Source: M55B112 sp964539395 (GTDB taxonomy: Bacteria; Bacteroidota; Bacteroidia; Bacteroidales; GCA-2748055). Taken from it: a stretch of DNA of 64,000 bases. The notes under the pieces were generated by a model, which saw only the letters and a program-made list of their open reading frames with translations, was not told the DNA's origin and searched no databases. The position numbers and the translations under genes were made by a program. The stretch covers positions 1-64,000 of the forward strand of contig CAZIIU010000012.1 in NCBI GenBank assembly GCA_964539395.1. The letters are read 5' to 3'. Positions 25,851 to 35,265 of this stretch are shown piece after piece. Numbering within the stretch: position 1 is the stretch's first letter; each line of letters begins with the position of its first letter.

Positions 25851-28685
25851 CTACCGAATTATCTTCAGTTCCGACTTCAGGGATTGACCGGTATAACTTC
25901 GATTTACACCCGCAACCTCTTCTGGTGTTCCCGTAGCAATGATCTCACCACCGGCAACACCGCCTTCCATACCTAAATCAATAATATAATCCGCCACCTT
26001 GATTACATCCATGTTATGTTCAATCATTATCACTGAGTTTCCTTTTTCAACAAGCCTGTTAACAACATCGAGTAATACCCTTACATCCTCAAAATGCAGT
26101 CCTGTTGTAGGCTCATCCAGAATATAAAGTGTTCGTCCGGTATCCTTTTTTGAAAGCTCGGCCGACAGCTTCACCCTTTGTGATTCTCCTCCGGAAAGTG
26201 TGGTCGAGGGTTGTCCCAACCTGATGTATCCCAATCCTACTTCTTGCATAGTCTTCAGCCTCCTTCTGATATTCGGGATGCTTTCGAAGAACTCCACTGC
26301 CTGGTTAATTGTCATTCTTAAAACATCGTTGATGTTTTTACCTTTATACTGTACCTCAAGGGTTTCCCTGTTGTATCGCTTTCCCCTGCAGCTTTTGCAC
26401 TGTACATACACATCGGGCAGGAAGTTCATTTCAATGGTCTGAACTCCGGCTCCTCCGCATGTTTCACACCTTCCCCCGGCAACATTAAACGAAAATCTGC
26501 CAGCCTTGAATCCCCTTATCTTTGCATCGGGGGTTTGCTCAAACAATTTCCGGATATCACCAAAAACGTTGGTATAGGTAGCCGGGTTCGATCTCGGTGT
26601 TCGGCCAAGTGGCGACTGATCAACTTCAATCACCTTATCGATATGTTCAAGTCCCTCAATCGCACGGTAATCAAGCGGTTCCCCGGACGATCCGTAAAGC
26701 TTGTTACTCAGAACGGGGTGCAGCGTATCGTTAACCAGTGTCGACTTCCCGCTACCACTGACGCCGGTTACACAGATGAAGGTTCCCAGGGGAAATGTCA
26801 CATCAATGTTCTTCAGATTGTTTCCTGAAGCCCCTTTCAGTTCAATTTTCTTCCCGTTTCCCCTCCTTCTTACCGGGGGAATGTCGATTTTCCGCGCAGC
26901 GCTCAGATAGGCTGCTGTCAGAGAATCCGCCTCCTGTATCTTCCCCGGAGTACCGGCTGCTATTAGTTTCCCCCCGAGCCTGCCTGCACCAGGTCCAAGA
27001 TCCAGGATATGGTCGGCAGCGAGCATCATCTCCCTGTCGTGCTCAACAACGATCACCGAATTGCCCTGGTCGCGCAGCTTCTTCAGCGATCCGATCAACT
27101 TTAGGTTATCGCGCTGATGTAAACCGATACTTGGCTCATCCAGTATATAAAGCACATTCACCAGCCTTGATCCAATCTGTGTGGCAAGTCTGATACGTTG
27201 ACTTTCTCCGCCGGAAAGGCTCCTGCTGGTGCGGTTCAGCGATAAATAGCCAAGTCCCACATCAAGTAAAAATCCAAGCCTTGCCCTGATCTCCTTCAAT
27301 ACCTCCCTGGCGATCTCATTCTGCCGGTCGGTGAGCCTGGATTCCACTCCTTCGAACCATTGATACAGAGCATCAATATCAATTGATGCCAGTTCAGCAA
27401 TATTTTTCCCATCAATTTTGAAATGAAGCATCTCCATTTTAAGCCTGCTGCCGCTACATTCCGGACATGTTACCTTACGAATGAAATGCCTGGCATGCTG
27501 GCGTTTTTTTGCCGGGGAGTCATCACCATTCTGGTAATTTATATAGTTGACAATTCCATCGAAACTGAGAAAGTAATTGGAGGATGCTCCCAGAGGAGTG
27601 TTCTCCAGTTTCAGCGACTCCTCCGAACCAAACAGGATGGTGTGAAGAGCCTCCTCAGGGATCTTGCCTATCGCTGTATCGAGGGTGAAATTATACTTCT
27701 TTGCAATGGCATCAAGCTGCCAGAATATCAGAGCATTCCTGTATTTGCCTATTGGTACAATCCCCCCCTGTCTGATGCTCTTCTGCATGTCGGGAATAAT
27801 CTTATCTGTATCCACATCGCTTATCACACCCAGTCCATTACAACGTTCGCATGCTCCGTGGGGAGAGTTAAAAGAGAAGCTGTGGGGTGCCGGTTCATTA
27901 TAAGAGATACCACTGGTGGGGCACATCAGCTTGCTTGAGAAGAACCGGGGTGTTTGTGCATCTTTTTCAAGTATCATTATTACCCCCCTTCCTTCATGCA
28001 TCGCTACAGAAACCGACTCTTTCAGACGCTTGTCATCCGGATCACCTACCTGGATCCGGTCGATAACAATTTCAATATCATGCACCTTGTACCTGTCAAC
28101 CCGCATTCCGGCAATAAGCTCCCTGATCTCTCCATCAACCCTAACATATAGATATCCCTTCCTGCGAAGCTGTTCAAAAAGCTCACGGTAATGTCCTTTT
28201 CTGCCCTTCACAACAGGAGCAAGAAGATATATCCTTTTTTTTGTGAACTGCTCACTGATCAGTTTAAGGATCTGGTCGAAGGTATATTTTACCATTTTCT
28301 CACCTGTAACATAAGAGTATGCATCAGATGCCCTGGCAAAGAGAAGCCTTAGAAAATCATATATTTCTGTGGTTGTCCCTACGGTCGACCGGGGGGTCCT
28401 GTTGGTAGTCTTCTGCTCAATTGAAATAACAGGGCTCAGTCCGGTGATCCTGTCTACATCCGGCCGTTCAAGGTTTCCCATGAATTGCCTTGCATAGGCA
28501 TTCATGGTTTCAATATACCTGCGCTGTCCCTCAGCATAAATAGTATCAAAGGCAAGGGAGGATTTTCCACTGCCACTCAAGCCGGTAATTACGGTTAGTT
28601 CATTGCGGGGAATCGTCACATCAATATTCTTCAGGTTATGCTCTCTGGCACCATAAACCCTGATAAAGTTTTTATGATCTGACAT
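25851..28685 (-). CDS. uvrA: Excinuclease ABC subunit UvrA
   Basis: A 944-residue damage-sensing ATPase of nucleotide excision repair. The first P-loop 'GLSGSGKS' is at residues 35-42; the second appears in 'FICVTGVSGSGKSTLVNDTL'. Both ABC signatures are present ('SLSGGESQRIRLA' and 'TLSGGESQRVKLS'). Zinc-binding Cys sets occur in 'MCPTSGISY/HGACERC', 'CPECSGSRL' and 'GGRCETCGGAG/VQCKSCRG'. Length is standard. It follows the lytic transglycosylase gene (48 bases apart). Confidence 0.98.
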   Translation of the reverse strand: MSDHKNFIRVYGAREHNLKNIDVTIPRNELTVITGLSGSGKSSLAFDTIYAEGQRRYIETMNAYARQFMGNLERPDVDRITGLSPVISIEQKTTNRTPRSTVGTTTEIYDFLRLLFARASDAYSYVTGEKMVKYTFDQILKLISEQFTKKRIYLLAPVVKGRKGHYRELFEQLRRKGYLYVRVDGEIRELIAGMRVDRYKVHDIEIVIDRIQVGDPDDKRLKESVSVAMHEGRGVIMILEKDAQTPRFFSSKLMCPTSGISYNEPAPHSFSFNSPHGACERCNGLGVISDVDTDKIIPDMQKSIRQGGIVPIGKYRNALIFWQLDAIAKKYNFTLDTAIGKIPEEALHTILFGSEESLKLENTPLGASSNYFLSFDGIVNYINYQNGDDSPAKKRQHARHFIRKVTCPECSGSRLKMEMLHFKIDGKNIAELASIDIDALYQWFEGVESRLTDRQNEIAREVLKEIRARLGFLLDVGLGYLSLNRTSRSLSGGESQRIRLATQIGSRLVNVLYILDEPSIGLHQRDNLKLIGSLKKLRDQGNSVIVVEHDREMMLAADHILDLGPGAGRLGGKLIAAGTPGKIQEADSLTAAYLSAARKIDIPPVRRRGNGKKIELKGASGNNLKNIDVTFPLGTFICVTGVSGSGKSTLVNDTLHPVLSNKLYGSSGEPLDYRAIEGLEHIDKVIEVDQSPLGRTPRSNPATYTNVFGDIRKLFEQTPDAKIRGFKAGRFSFNVAGGRCETCGGAGVQTIEMNFLPDVYVQCKSCRGKRYNRETLEVQYKGKNINDVLRMTINQAVEFFESIPNIRRRLKTMQEVGLGYIRLGQPSTTLSGGESQRVKLSAELSKKDTGRTLYILDEPTTGLHFEDVRVLLDVVNRLVEKGNSVIMIEHNMDVIKVADYIIDLGMEGGVAGGEIIATGTPEEVAGVNRSYTGQSLKSELKIIR

Positions 28686-28733
28686 TCAATTTCTATTGTG
28701 CAACATGCGGTTTATGTGTGGAAAATATCCCGA

Positions 28734-29696
28734 TTACCTGATCTCCCGAGCATCTTCCAGCGGAATTTTTATATCATAACTTCTTTGCCTGCTGTTTGTA
28801 AGATAATTCTCACGCAGCCAGGGATTGAAGTATTTTAAAAGCTTGTAATTGGTCTTATGCTCCTTTGCAAATTCTGCGAAATCGAAAACCGGCCCATCGA
28901 TTGTAACAACCCTGTAGGGTATGGGCTGGTAAACATCCTTTAAGGAAATCTGAAACCCATAGGATGAGGGATCTTCCAGGATCAGTTTATATGCAAGCAC
29001 CCTGAAAATATACCGGGACGTCTCCTCGTTCAGCAACAGGTTATAATAGTTCTGCTCCTTCTGCCGGGCAATTTGTCGGTCCATACCTCTTCTTCCTGCA
29101 TTGTAGGAGGCAGCTGACATGGTCCAGTTGCCATATTTCTCATACGATTCCAACAGGTATTCACAGGCAGCAACTGTAGATTTTTCAAGGTGATACCTCT
29201 CATCAACCTCGCTGTTGATCTCCAGTCCATATTCCACCGCGGTGCCGGAACGAAGCTGCCAGAAACCCACAGCTCCAGCCGGGGAGACAGCATTTGAAAG
29301 ATTACTTTCAGCGATCGCCAGGTACTTGAAGTCATCCGGAATACCTTTCTGCTCAAGGATTTTTTCAATCTCCGGAAAATAGCGGTACGACATCTTGATC
29401 ATCCTGATTGTCTGGGAATGAAAAAAGATATTCGATAACATCTCACGGTCGAGAGCCTCATGCACATCAAAATATTCCAGCGGCACCCGTTCGCCTGCAA
29501 AGTAAAGTTCTTCAGGCAATTGAAACGGAAAGATCGCATAGTTATCCTTCTCTTCCGGTTGAAGCGGTTCCGGGTCAGGTGATCCTCCGAAACTGTTTTT
29601 AGCTACTAAAGCTATGATCATTATGGATATGACCAGACTGAACAGGATGATCCATCTTCCGGTCTTTGTTCTTCTGTTATTCATGAAATCTGCCAA
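28734..29696 (-). CDS. Lytic transglycosylase (SLT domain) membrane protein
   Basis: A 320-residue protein with an N-terminal membrane helix (residues about 14-32, ILFSLVISIMIIALVA). The SLT domain covers about residues 95-230: the catalytic Glu lies in 'LAIAESNLSNAVSPAGAVGFWQLRSGTAVEYGL', followed by 'YNAGRRGMDRQI'. It cleaves glycan strands of peptidoglycan to form anhydro-muropeptides. The C-terminal region ('TNYKLLKYFNPWLRENYL') resembles the linker found before LysM domains in MltD-like enzymes, but no LysM repeats are present. Confidence 0.85.
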   Translation of the reverse strand: MADFMNNRRTKTGRWIILFSLVISIMIIALVAKNSFGGSPDPEPLQPEEKDNYAIFPFQLPEELYFAGERVPLEYFDVHEALDREMLSNIFFHSQTIRMIKMSYRYFPEIEKILEQKGIPDDFKYLAIAESNLSNAVSPAGAVGFWQLRSGTAVEYGLEINSEVDERYHLEKSTVAACEYLLESYEKYGNWTMSAASYNAGRRGMDRQIARQKEQNYYNLLLNEETSRYIFRVLAYKLILEDPSSYGFQISLKDVYQPIPYRVVTIDGPVFDFAEFAKEHKTNYKLLKYFNPWLRENYLTNSRQRSYDIKIPLEDAREIR

Positions 29697-30032
29697 ACAA
29701 GTTGCTTAATTTGCGCCTGTAAATAACCTCACCAGGGTTTCATGCAAACACAGGTATTTGTATTGAAACATCGTTGAAAACAAACTGCAAAAATAACGTA
29801 ACATTTTGTTGTTTCAAAAGATTAACATTCCACATGAAATGAAGTTCTGAAAAAAATAAAGTTCGTTGGTTTCAGGCAACACGATAAAGAAGCTTATTAT
29901 GCATGAAACCTTTTAAGAAGGCAGCATGTTGCTCTTGGTGCCGGCAGAAAAAAAGCAGATAATAAATCTGGCTGTTGTAGCATAATTATCAAGTACCGTA
30001 TCATGCAAACCGGATTCAGCCTCCAGGAAATA
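29697..30032. other. 336-base gene-free stretch
   Basis: Lies between the start of the lytic transglycosylase gene and the end of the barrel-protein gene, both on the minus strand. No RNA gene or strong hairpin seen. It presumably contains the promoter of the downstream transglycosylase-uvrA unit. Confidence 0.35.
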
Positions 30033-31508
30033 CTAAAATTTGTAATTGATGCCTGTGTAGAGCCCAAAAGTGTAAGGTCTGGTGGATGGAAGCTGCCCGG
30101 TATTGACCGAATGAAGATAATACCTGAACCTGGGCTCGAGGCTGAGACTGATGTTTTTATAGAGGTCGTAAAGAAACCCTATCCCGGCATTTCCTGAGTA
30201 GCTCAGACTGCGAAGGTTTTGCAAATCTCCAATCTCAACCGATCCATTCATGCTGTTGGCTGAAACAGAATTGTTGATCATCACATTGGTACTTATTCCT
30301 CCGATCAGCTGTACCTTCAGTGACCGGTCGACCAGCAGAAACTTCATATTGAGTGGAATCTCCAGGTATTCAAGGGATTGTGAGAAGTTTTCAACCACAG
30401 CATTATCTACCATCATCTGCACGGGGTACAGCAAATGGTAATCGGTGGTGGACTCTATATTTCCGGAGTTGCTCAGGAACAGATCATTGTGATCAGATCT
30501 AATCGTGCCCATAGAGTTGGATATACTCACAAAGTTTTCATATGTTCCATCATCAGAATACTCCATCCTCTCGTTGAACCAGCCATTTTTAAAACTGCTG
30601 TAGTCGCCGATGTTAACTCCCATCCGTGTATAAAACAGACCGGACTCTATCGTTACCCGCTTTGAAGCATTGTAGCTTACCTGTACCCCCCCTGCATAGG
30701 TAAGTTTTGCAGTCTCGGAGTTGTTGGCCAGCATTCGCTGGTGGTCAGTCTGCGATGAAACATCACGATAATTGTACAAGGGTGAAAATGAAGCTCCCAA
30801 TTGCCAGCGGCCCGAAATACGCTGATCATCATGCATCTGGTCATCATAGAGGTCCTTTTGAGGAGGTTTTACCAGGCTGTCGGAAAGGTCCGCTACGGGG
30901 AATAACTGTCGACCTTGATTATCATTGCTTTCCCCCGGTTCCCCGACCCGTTCCGCCAGCGATCCAACATGCCCCCCCTGATTAACAGCGATCGTCCCAA
31001 AACCAGTTTCGGTAAATGTACTGTTATCTATTTGAGAAATACTCTCTTTAAGTATTTCCTGAACGGATATTCTTACCTGCTCTTCCATCCGCCTACCTCC
31101 TTCAGTACGCTTACCGGAATCGCCTGCGGTATACCTGTCGGCTGAAAGCTTCCTAAATCCATCACTGCCCCTGGCACCTGCCGGTTCACTCATCGGGGAT
31201 GCCATATCTGATAAATCATTTGGTGCAACCATCCGTTCAATTTCCTGCTGTTCTGCAACCTCACCCGATTCCTCAATCTGCTGCGCTGCATATTCCTGCC
31301 GGAAGTCACGATTCAGAAAAACCACTCCCACAGTTGCTGCAATGGCAAATCCGGCGGCCGTGGTAAGAATTATAAATAACTTACGCCGTGATAATCCACC
31401 CCCCAACTGTGATGAAACGGCCTGCCAAACCGATTCCGGCGGCTCAGGTCTGTGCCTTGCCAGTTTATCGGCCAGAAAGCCACGTCTTATGTTTTGTCCC
31501 TTGTTCAT
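30033..31508 (-). CDS. Anti-sigma-like membrane protein fused to outer-membrane beta-barrel domain
   Basis: A 491-residue protein. The N-terminus (about 1-42) is cytoplasmic in character, with 'PPESVWQAVSSQLGGGLSRRK', the pattern seen in Bacteroidota anti-sigma partners. One membrane helix follows (about 44-66, LFIILTTAAGFAIAATVGVVF), then a polar linker of about 150 residues, then a beta-barrel-type domain (about 235-491) ending in aromatic 'YTFGLYTGINYKF'. The gene starts 13 bases after the ECF sigma factor stop, so it probably controls that factor. Having an inner-membrane helix and a barrel in one chain is topologically striking. The anti-sigma role is inferred from context. Confidence 0.65.
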   Translation of the reverse strand: MNKGQNIRRGFLADKLARHRPEPPESVWQAVSSQLGGGLSRRKLFIILTTAAGFAIAATVGVVFLNRDFRQEYAAQQIEESGEVAEQQEIERMVAPNDLSDMASPMSEPAGARGSDGFRKLSADRYTAGDSGKRTEGGRRMEEQVRISVQEILKESISQIDNSTFTETGFGTIAVNQGGHVGSLAERVGEPGESNDNQGRQLFPVADLSDSLVKPPQKDLYDDQMHDDQRISGRWQLGASFSPLYNYRDVSSQTDHQRMLANNSETAKLTYAGGVQVSYNASKRVTIESGLFYTRMGVNIGDYSSFKNGWFNERMEYSDDGTYENFVSISNSMGTIRSDHNDLFLSNSGNIESTTDYHLLYPVQMMVDNAVVENFSQSLEYLEIPLNMKFLLVDRSLKVQLIGGISTNVMINNSVSANSMNGSVEIGDLQNLRSLSYSGNAGIGFLYDLYKNISLSLEPRFRYYLHSVNTGQLPSTRPYTFGLYTGINYKF

Positions 31509-31521
31509 CTCACTTCCCCAT

Positions 31522-32070
31522 TCATCTCAGCTGTAAATTACCATATATCTTCTTTACCTTTTCCTGTAAAATTACCCTCGCCCTTGAGAGGTTCGACTTG
31601 GATGTACCATCCGAAATCTGAAGCATCTCCCCGATCTCTTTATGGCTGTAACCTTCAATTGCATAAAGGTTGAAAACCATCCTGTAACGTGGAGGCAGCT
31701 CCCGGATCAGTTTTATAAGAGCCTCCGCATGTAACTCATCAAGTGTCTCTTCGGAGATCTGCTCCTTTAATAGCATCGGATCTTCATCAATTCGCTGCAT
31801 AATTACCTGGCTCCTGTAACGCTCCAGGGCCGTATTGATCATCAGCCTCCTGATCCATCCGGGAAAGGCCTTCGCATCCCTGACCTGTTCAACCTTTGAA
31901 AAAACCTTAATAAATCCGTCCTGCAGGATATCCTGCGCATCCTCCTCTGAAGATGCGTACTGCAAACACAAACCATACATCGCCGCGCTGAACCGCCTGT
32001 ATAGTTTTTCCTGACTGCCACGATCACCTCTCCTGCAGCCTTCTAACAGTATTTCCAATGTGTCTGCCAA
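31522..32070 (-). CDS. ECF-type RNA polymerase sigma factor
   Basis: A 182-residue sigma-70 family factor of the ECF class. Region 2 is 'YRRFSAAMYGLCLQYASSEEDAQDILQDGFIKVF', with the typical acidic 'AQDILQDGF' helix; region 4 is 'LPPRYRMVFNLYAIEGYSHKEIGEMLQISDGTSKSNLSRARVIL', a helix-turn-helix recognising the -35 element. It leads a two-gene operon with the membrane/barrel protein. A well-formed housekeeping promoter lies directly upstream (32091-32123). Confidence 0.93.
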   Translation of the reverse strand: MADTLEILLEGCRRGDRGSQEKLYRRFSAAMYGLCLQYASSEEDAQDILQDGFIKVFSKVEQVRDAKAFPGWIRRLMINTALERYRSQVIMQRIDEDPMLLKEQISEETLDELHAEALIKLIRELPPRYRMVFNLYAIEGYSHKEIGEMLQISDGTSKSNLSRARVILQEKVKKIYGNLQLR

Positions 32071-32090
32071 CCGGTGTTCTCCTCTTTTTG

Positions 32091-32123
32091 CAAATGTAAG
32101 TCATTTCAAAGAGAACCATCAAA
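32091..32123 (-). promoter_or_regulatory. Promoter of the ECF sigma operon
   Basis: On the minus strand TTTG (32123-32120) is followed after 21 bases by TACATTTG (32098-32091), an almost ideal Bacteroidota TTTG/TAnnTTTG pair. It lies about 20 bases upstream of the ATG at 32070. Confidence 0.6.
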
Positions 32124-32230
32124 AACTATGCCCTCCGGTGATTACCTGCAAGTCTGGACAATTGCTGTAACAAAACAGATTGTGCTGCTTTTCGTTACCC
32201 TTTTTTGTTTTAGGATGATAACGGCAAGTT

Positions 32231-32276
32231 AAAGGTTGCGTCATAAGGTTTCCATACCCAAACGCAACCTTTTTTT
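32231..32276 (+). terminator. Orphan intrinsic terminator upstream of the serpin gene
   Basis: AAAGGTTGCG (32231-32240) pairs with CGCAACCTTT (32263-32272) and the stem runs into seven T residues (32270-32276). No plus-strand gene lies upstream within 2 kb, so it is either an sRNA end or a leader attenuator of the serpin gene starting at 32395. Confidence 0.6.
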
Positions 32277-32394
32277 ATCAATATTCATCCTGTTTACAAG
32301 GGATAGCAATACGGCACCTGAACATATCGGTTTTACTGAACATTTCCGAGAATCATGCGATTTTTATACTTTATACATATTCAATCCTAAAATA

Positions 32395-33624
32395 ATGAAA
32401 ATGAAAACAGTAATTATCACGATAGCCATCCTTCTGGTTAACTTATCGTGCGAGCATACCGGCAATTATGATCCGGTCTTCGAGTATAACAAAAAATCAG
32501 CCGAAGTTATACAAACGAACAACCAGTTCGGACTGGACCTGTTTAACAGGATAATTGAATCTGAAGAGGTAGCCAATGTAATGATTTCCCCGACATCAAT
32601 CAGTCTGGCTATGGGTATGGCATACAATGGAGCTGAAACTTCGACAAAAGCGGCATTCGACAGTGTTTTAAACTATGAAGGTCTGACCCGTGCAGAGGTG
32701 AATGCGATCAACCGTGACCTTATTAAAATCCTCACATCAAACGAAGAAGGAAATCTGCTCGAGATTGCCAATTCGGTCTGGTACAGGACAAACTTTCCGG
32801 TATATAAGGGCTTCATTGAGATGAATAAAACCTATTTTGATGCTGAGGTGAAGGAACTGGATTTCGCGAGCCCTGCTGCAATTGACGCCATTAACAACTG
32901 GGTGGCTGATAAAACAAATGACAAAATTGATGAAATCATAAAAGAGTTGTCGCCGGAGGCAATGATGGTACTGATCAATGCACTTTATTTCAACTGCCTC
33001 TGGGAAATTGAATTTGATCCGGATGAGACAAAGAATGAAACTTTCTACAAGGAAGACCAGACCGCATTTGCAGATGTGGAGATGATGACCACAGAAGGAA
33101 AATTCAAATTTGCTGCAACAGATGATTTCACTGCAGTTGAACTACCTTACAAAAATGGAAAATTCAGCATGCACCTTTTTCTTCCATCATATGGCTCGAG
33201 TGTGGACGAAGTGATCGGGAAACTCGATGGAGATTCCTGGCTTGAATGGCTGGAGGAGTTCCGTGAGCATGAAAAGGTGCAGGTTACAATGCCAAAATTC
33301 AAATTCGATTACGAGCGTTCCCTCGCAGATGACCTGGCCGGTATGGGACTCGGGATTGCATTCACGGATGCAGCAGATTTTTCCGGGATCAGCGAAATTG
33401 CCCTGCTGATATCAGAGGTGATTCACAAGACCTATATCGACGTCAACGAAGAAGGAACCGAAGCTGCAGCGGTAACTGCAATCGTGATGGAACTAACCTC
33501 CGTCGGTCCGGGTGGCGGACCGGTACTGATTCGACTCGACCGTCCCTTCCTCTTTGCAATTACTGAAAACTCCAGCAAATCGATTGTTTTTATCGGGAAG
33601 ATGATGGAACCGGAATATGAATAA
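32395..33624 (+). CDS. Secreted serpin family protease inhibitor (probable lipoprotein)
   Basis: A 409-residue serpin starting at the ATG at 32395, where a signal sequence (KTVIITIAILLVNLSC) ends at a Cys that probably carries lipid; the open frame to 32236 is not used. The serpin core is clear: 'NVMISPTSISLAMGMAYNGAE', 'DKTNDKIDEI', 'LINALYFNCLWE', 'DVEMMTTEGKFKFA'. The reactive-loop hinge is 'NEEGTEAAAVTAIVM', with small residues permitting loop insertion, so it should be inhibitory; the end 'RPFLFAI' is conserved. It probably protects the cell against extracellular proteases. Target protease unknown. Confidence 0.92.
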   Translation: MKMKTVIITIAILLVNLSCEHTGNYDPVFEYNKKSAEVIQTNNQFGLDLFNRIIESEEVANVMISPTSISLAMGMAYNGAETSTKAAFDSVLNYEGLTRAEVNAINRDLIKILTSNEEGNLLEIANSVWYRTNFPVYKGFIEMNKTYFDAEVKELDFASPAAIDAINNWVADKTNDKIDEIIKELSPEAMMVLINALYFNCLWEIEFDPDETKNETFYKEDQTAFADVEMMTTEGKFKFAATDDFTAVELPYKNGKFSMHLFLPSYGSSVDEVIGKLDGDSWLEWLEEFREHEKVQVTMPKFKFDYERSLADDLAGMGLGIAFTDAADFSGISEIALLISEVIHKTYIDVNEEGTEAAAVTAIVMELTSVGPGGGPVLIRLDRPFLFAITENSSKSIVFIGKMMEPEYE

Positions 33625-33726
33625 GCTGATAAGCAGGTACAATTCATTTGAAGTTGAAAGTCAATCACATTGGAGGGCGTAAGATCAGAGTTACAAGCAA
33701 TTTAAGAAGTCATACCCTTTATTAAA

Positions 33727-33766
33727 CAACAGCCTCCGGCAGACACTGGGTTCTGCCGGAGGTTGT
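33727..33766. terminator. Bidirectional terminator between serpin and lpdA genes
   Basis: CCTCCGGCAGA (33733-33743) pairs with TCTGCCGGAGG (33752-33762), extended by ACAAC/GTTGT across a two-base bulge. It lies between the ends of two convergent genes. The outer stem is A/T rich. Confidence 0.7.
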
Positions 33767-33788
33767 AATATGATAATATCAGATCCTG

Positions 33789-35180
33789 TTATATATGAAT
33801 AACTTCGCCGTAAGCGGCGGCAGCGGCTTCCATGATGGCTTCTGACATTGTCGGGTGTGGATGTACCGACTTGATGATCTCTTCACCGGTCGTTTCCAAC
33901 TTCCTGGCGACGACCAGTTCAGCGATCAATTCCGTAACATTGGCTCCGATCATATGTCCCCCCAGCAGTTCACCGTATTTCCCGTCGAAAACCAGCTTGA
34001 CGAATCCGTCTTTTGCTCCGGCAGCAGCGGCCTTACCTGATGCTGAGAATGGAAATTTGCCTACCTTTACATTGTAACCAGCCTCCTTTGCTGCCTTCTC
34101 CGACATACCCACAGAGGCTACCTCCGGACTGGTATAGGTACATGCCGGGATATTGGCATAGTCGACCGGCTGGGGCTTGTGACCGGCGATCTTCTCAACA
34201 CAGACAACCCCTTCAGCCGAGGCAACGTGCGCCAGTGCCGGTCCGTCAACAATATCACCGATTGCGTAAACACCTTCTACATTGGTCCGGTAAAACTCAT
34301 CGACAACAATTCTTCCACTGTCGGTCTTTATCTTCAGCTCTTCCAGTCCGATGTTCTCTATATTAGGAGTTATGCCCACCGCCGAAAGCACGATATCCGT
34401 CTCAACATTCTCCTCCCCCTTTTGGGTTTTTATGGTTACCTTGCATTTATTGCCAGTTGTATCCACCTTTTCCACCGAAGAGGAGGTCATTACTTTCATT
34501 CCCAGCTTCTTGAAGGATCTTTCCAGCTGTTTGGACACCTCTTCGTCTTCAAGTGGAACGACATTGGGGAGAAATTCCACCAACGTCACTTTTGTACCCA
34601 TTGAAGCATAGAAATAGGCAAACTCACTCCCAATAGCGCCAGAACCGACAACCACCATCGATTCGGGAAGTTTTTCAAGCGTCATTGCCTTGCGGTAGCC
34701 AATGATCTTCTTCCCGTCCTGCTTCAGGTTGGGTAGTTCGCGGGAACGCGCTCCAGTTGACAGGATGATATGTGATGCCTCTATTTCCGTAGCCTTTCCA
34801 TCGCCACCGGTAACAGTAACGACACCTTTCGATTTCAACTTTCCGGTACCGCTTATCACCTCGATTTTGTTCTTTTTAAACAGGAACTGGATCCCTTTAC
34901 TCATGCCGTCTGCAACTGTCCGGCTACGCTGTACAACCTTTTTGAAATCAGCCTTTGCTTTTCCGTCGATCGTTATTCCATAATCATCTGCATGCTGGAG
35001 GTATTCAAATACTTGCGCACTTTTCAGCAGCGATTTGGTAGGGATACACCCCCAATTCAGGCAAATTCCACCAAGGGATTCCCTTTCGACTACGGCAGTT
35101 TTCAGGCCAAGTTGTGAAGCACGGATTGCAGCGACGTATCCACCCGGACCGCTACCAATAACCAAAACATCATATTTCAT
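33789..35180 (-). CDS. lpdA: Dihydrolipoyl dehydrogenase
   Basis: A 463-residue FAD enzyme that reoxidises dihydrolipoamide in 2-oxoacid dehydrogenase or glycine cleavage complexes. The FAD-binding 'VLVIGSGPGGYVAAIRASQLG' opens the protein; the redox disulfide is Cys40-Cys45 in 'GGICLNWGCIPTKSLL'; the NAD-binding 'MVVVGSGAIGSEFAYFYASMG' is central; the catalytic His is in 'SVHPHPTMSEAI'. I chose the ATG at 35180; 35189 is also possible. No E1/E2 genes are adjacent. Its leader contains a palindrome (35239-35252). Confidence 0.96.
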   Translation of the reverse strand: MKYDVLVIGSGPGGYVAAIRASQLGLKTAVVERESLGGICLNWGCIPTKSLLKSAQVFEYLQHADDYGITIDGKAKADFKKVVQRSRTVADGMSKGIQFLFKKNKIEVISGTGKLKSKGVVTVTGGDGKATEIEASHIILSTGARSRELPNLKQDGKKIIGYRKAMTLEKLPESMVVVGSGAIGSEFAYFYASMGTKVTLVEFLPNVVPLEDEEVSKQLERSFKKLGMKVMTSSSVEKVDTTGNKCKVTIKTQKGEENVETDIVLSAVGITPNIENIGLEELKIKTDSGRIVVDEFYRTNVEGVYAIGDIVDGPALAHVASAEGVVCVEKIAGHKPQPVDYANIPACTYTSPEVASVGMSEKAAKEAGYNVKVGKFPFSASGKAAAAGAKDGFVKLVFDGKYGELLGGHMIGANVTELIAELVVARKLETTGEEIIKSVHPHPTMSEAIMEAAAAAYGEVIHI

Positions 35181-35238
35181 AATAAGCAATTTTTTATTTT
35201 AATGTAACAGAACGCTGGACAGTTGCATCAACATTAAG

Positions 35239-35252
35239 GAGCCTGCAGGCTC
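35239..35252. promoter_or_regulatory. 14-bp palindrome in the lpdA leader
   Basis: GAGCCTGCAGGCTC is a perfect palindrome, extended by A/T pairs. It lies between the predicted lpdA promoter -7 box (35273-35266) and the start codon, just after the expected transcription start, where an operator or 5' hairpin would act. Confidence 0.45.
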
Positions 35253-35265
35253 TTTATAATTGATC

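Larger units (their letters stand above)
32071..32394. other. 324-base region between divergent sigma factor and serpin genes
   Basis: Contains the sigma operon promoter on the minus strand and a strong intrinsic terminator on the plus strand (32231-32276) with no gene ending before it. The terminator could belong to a small RNA or attenuate serpin transcription. No tRNA-like structure seen. Confidence 0.45.
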
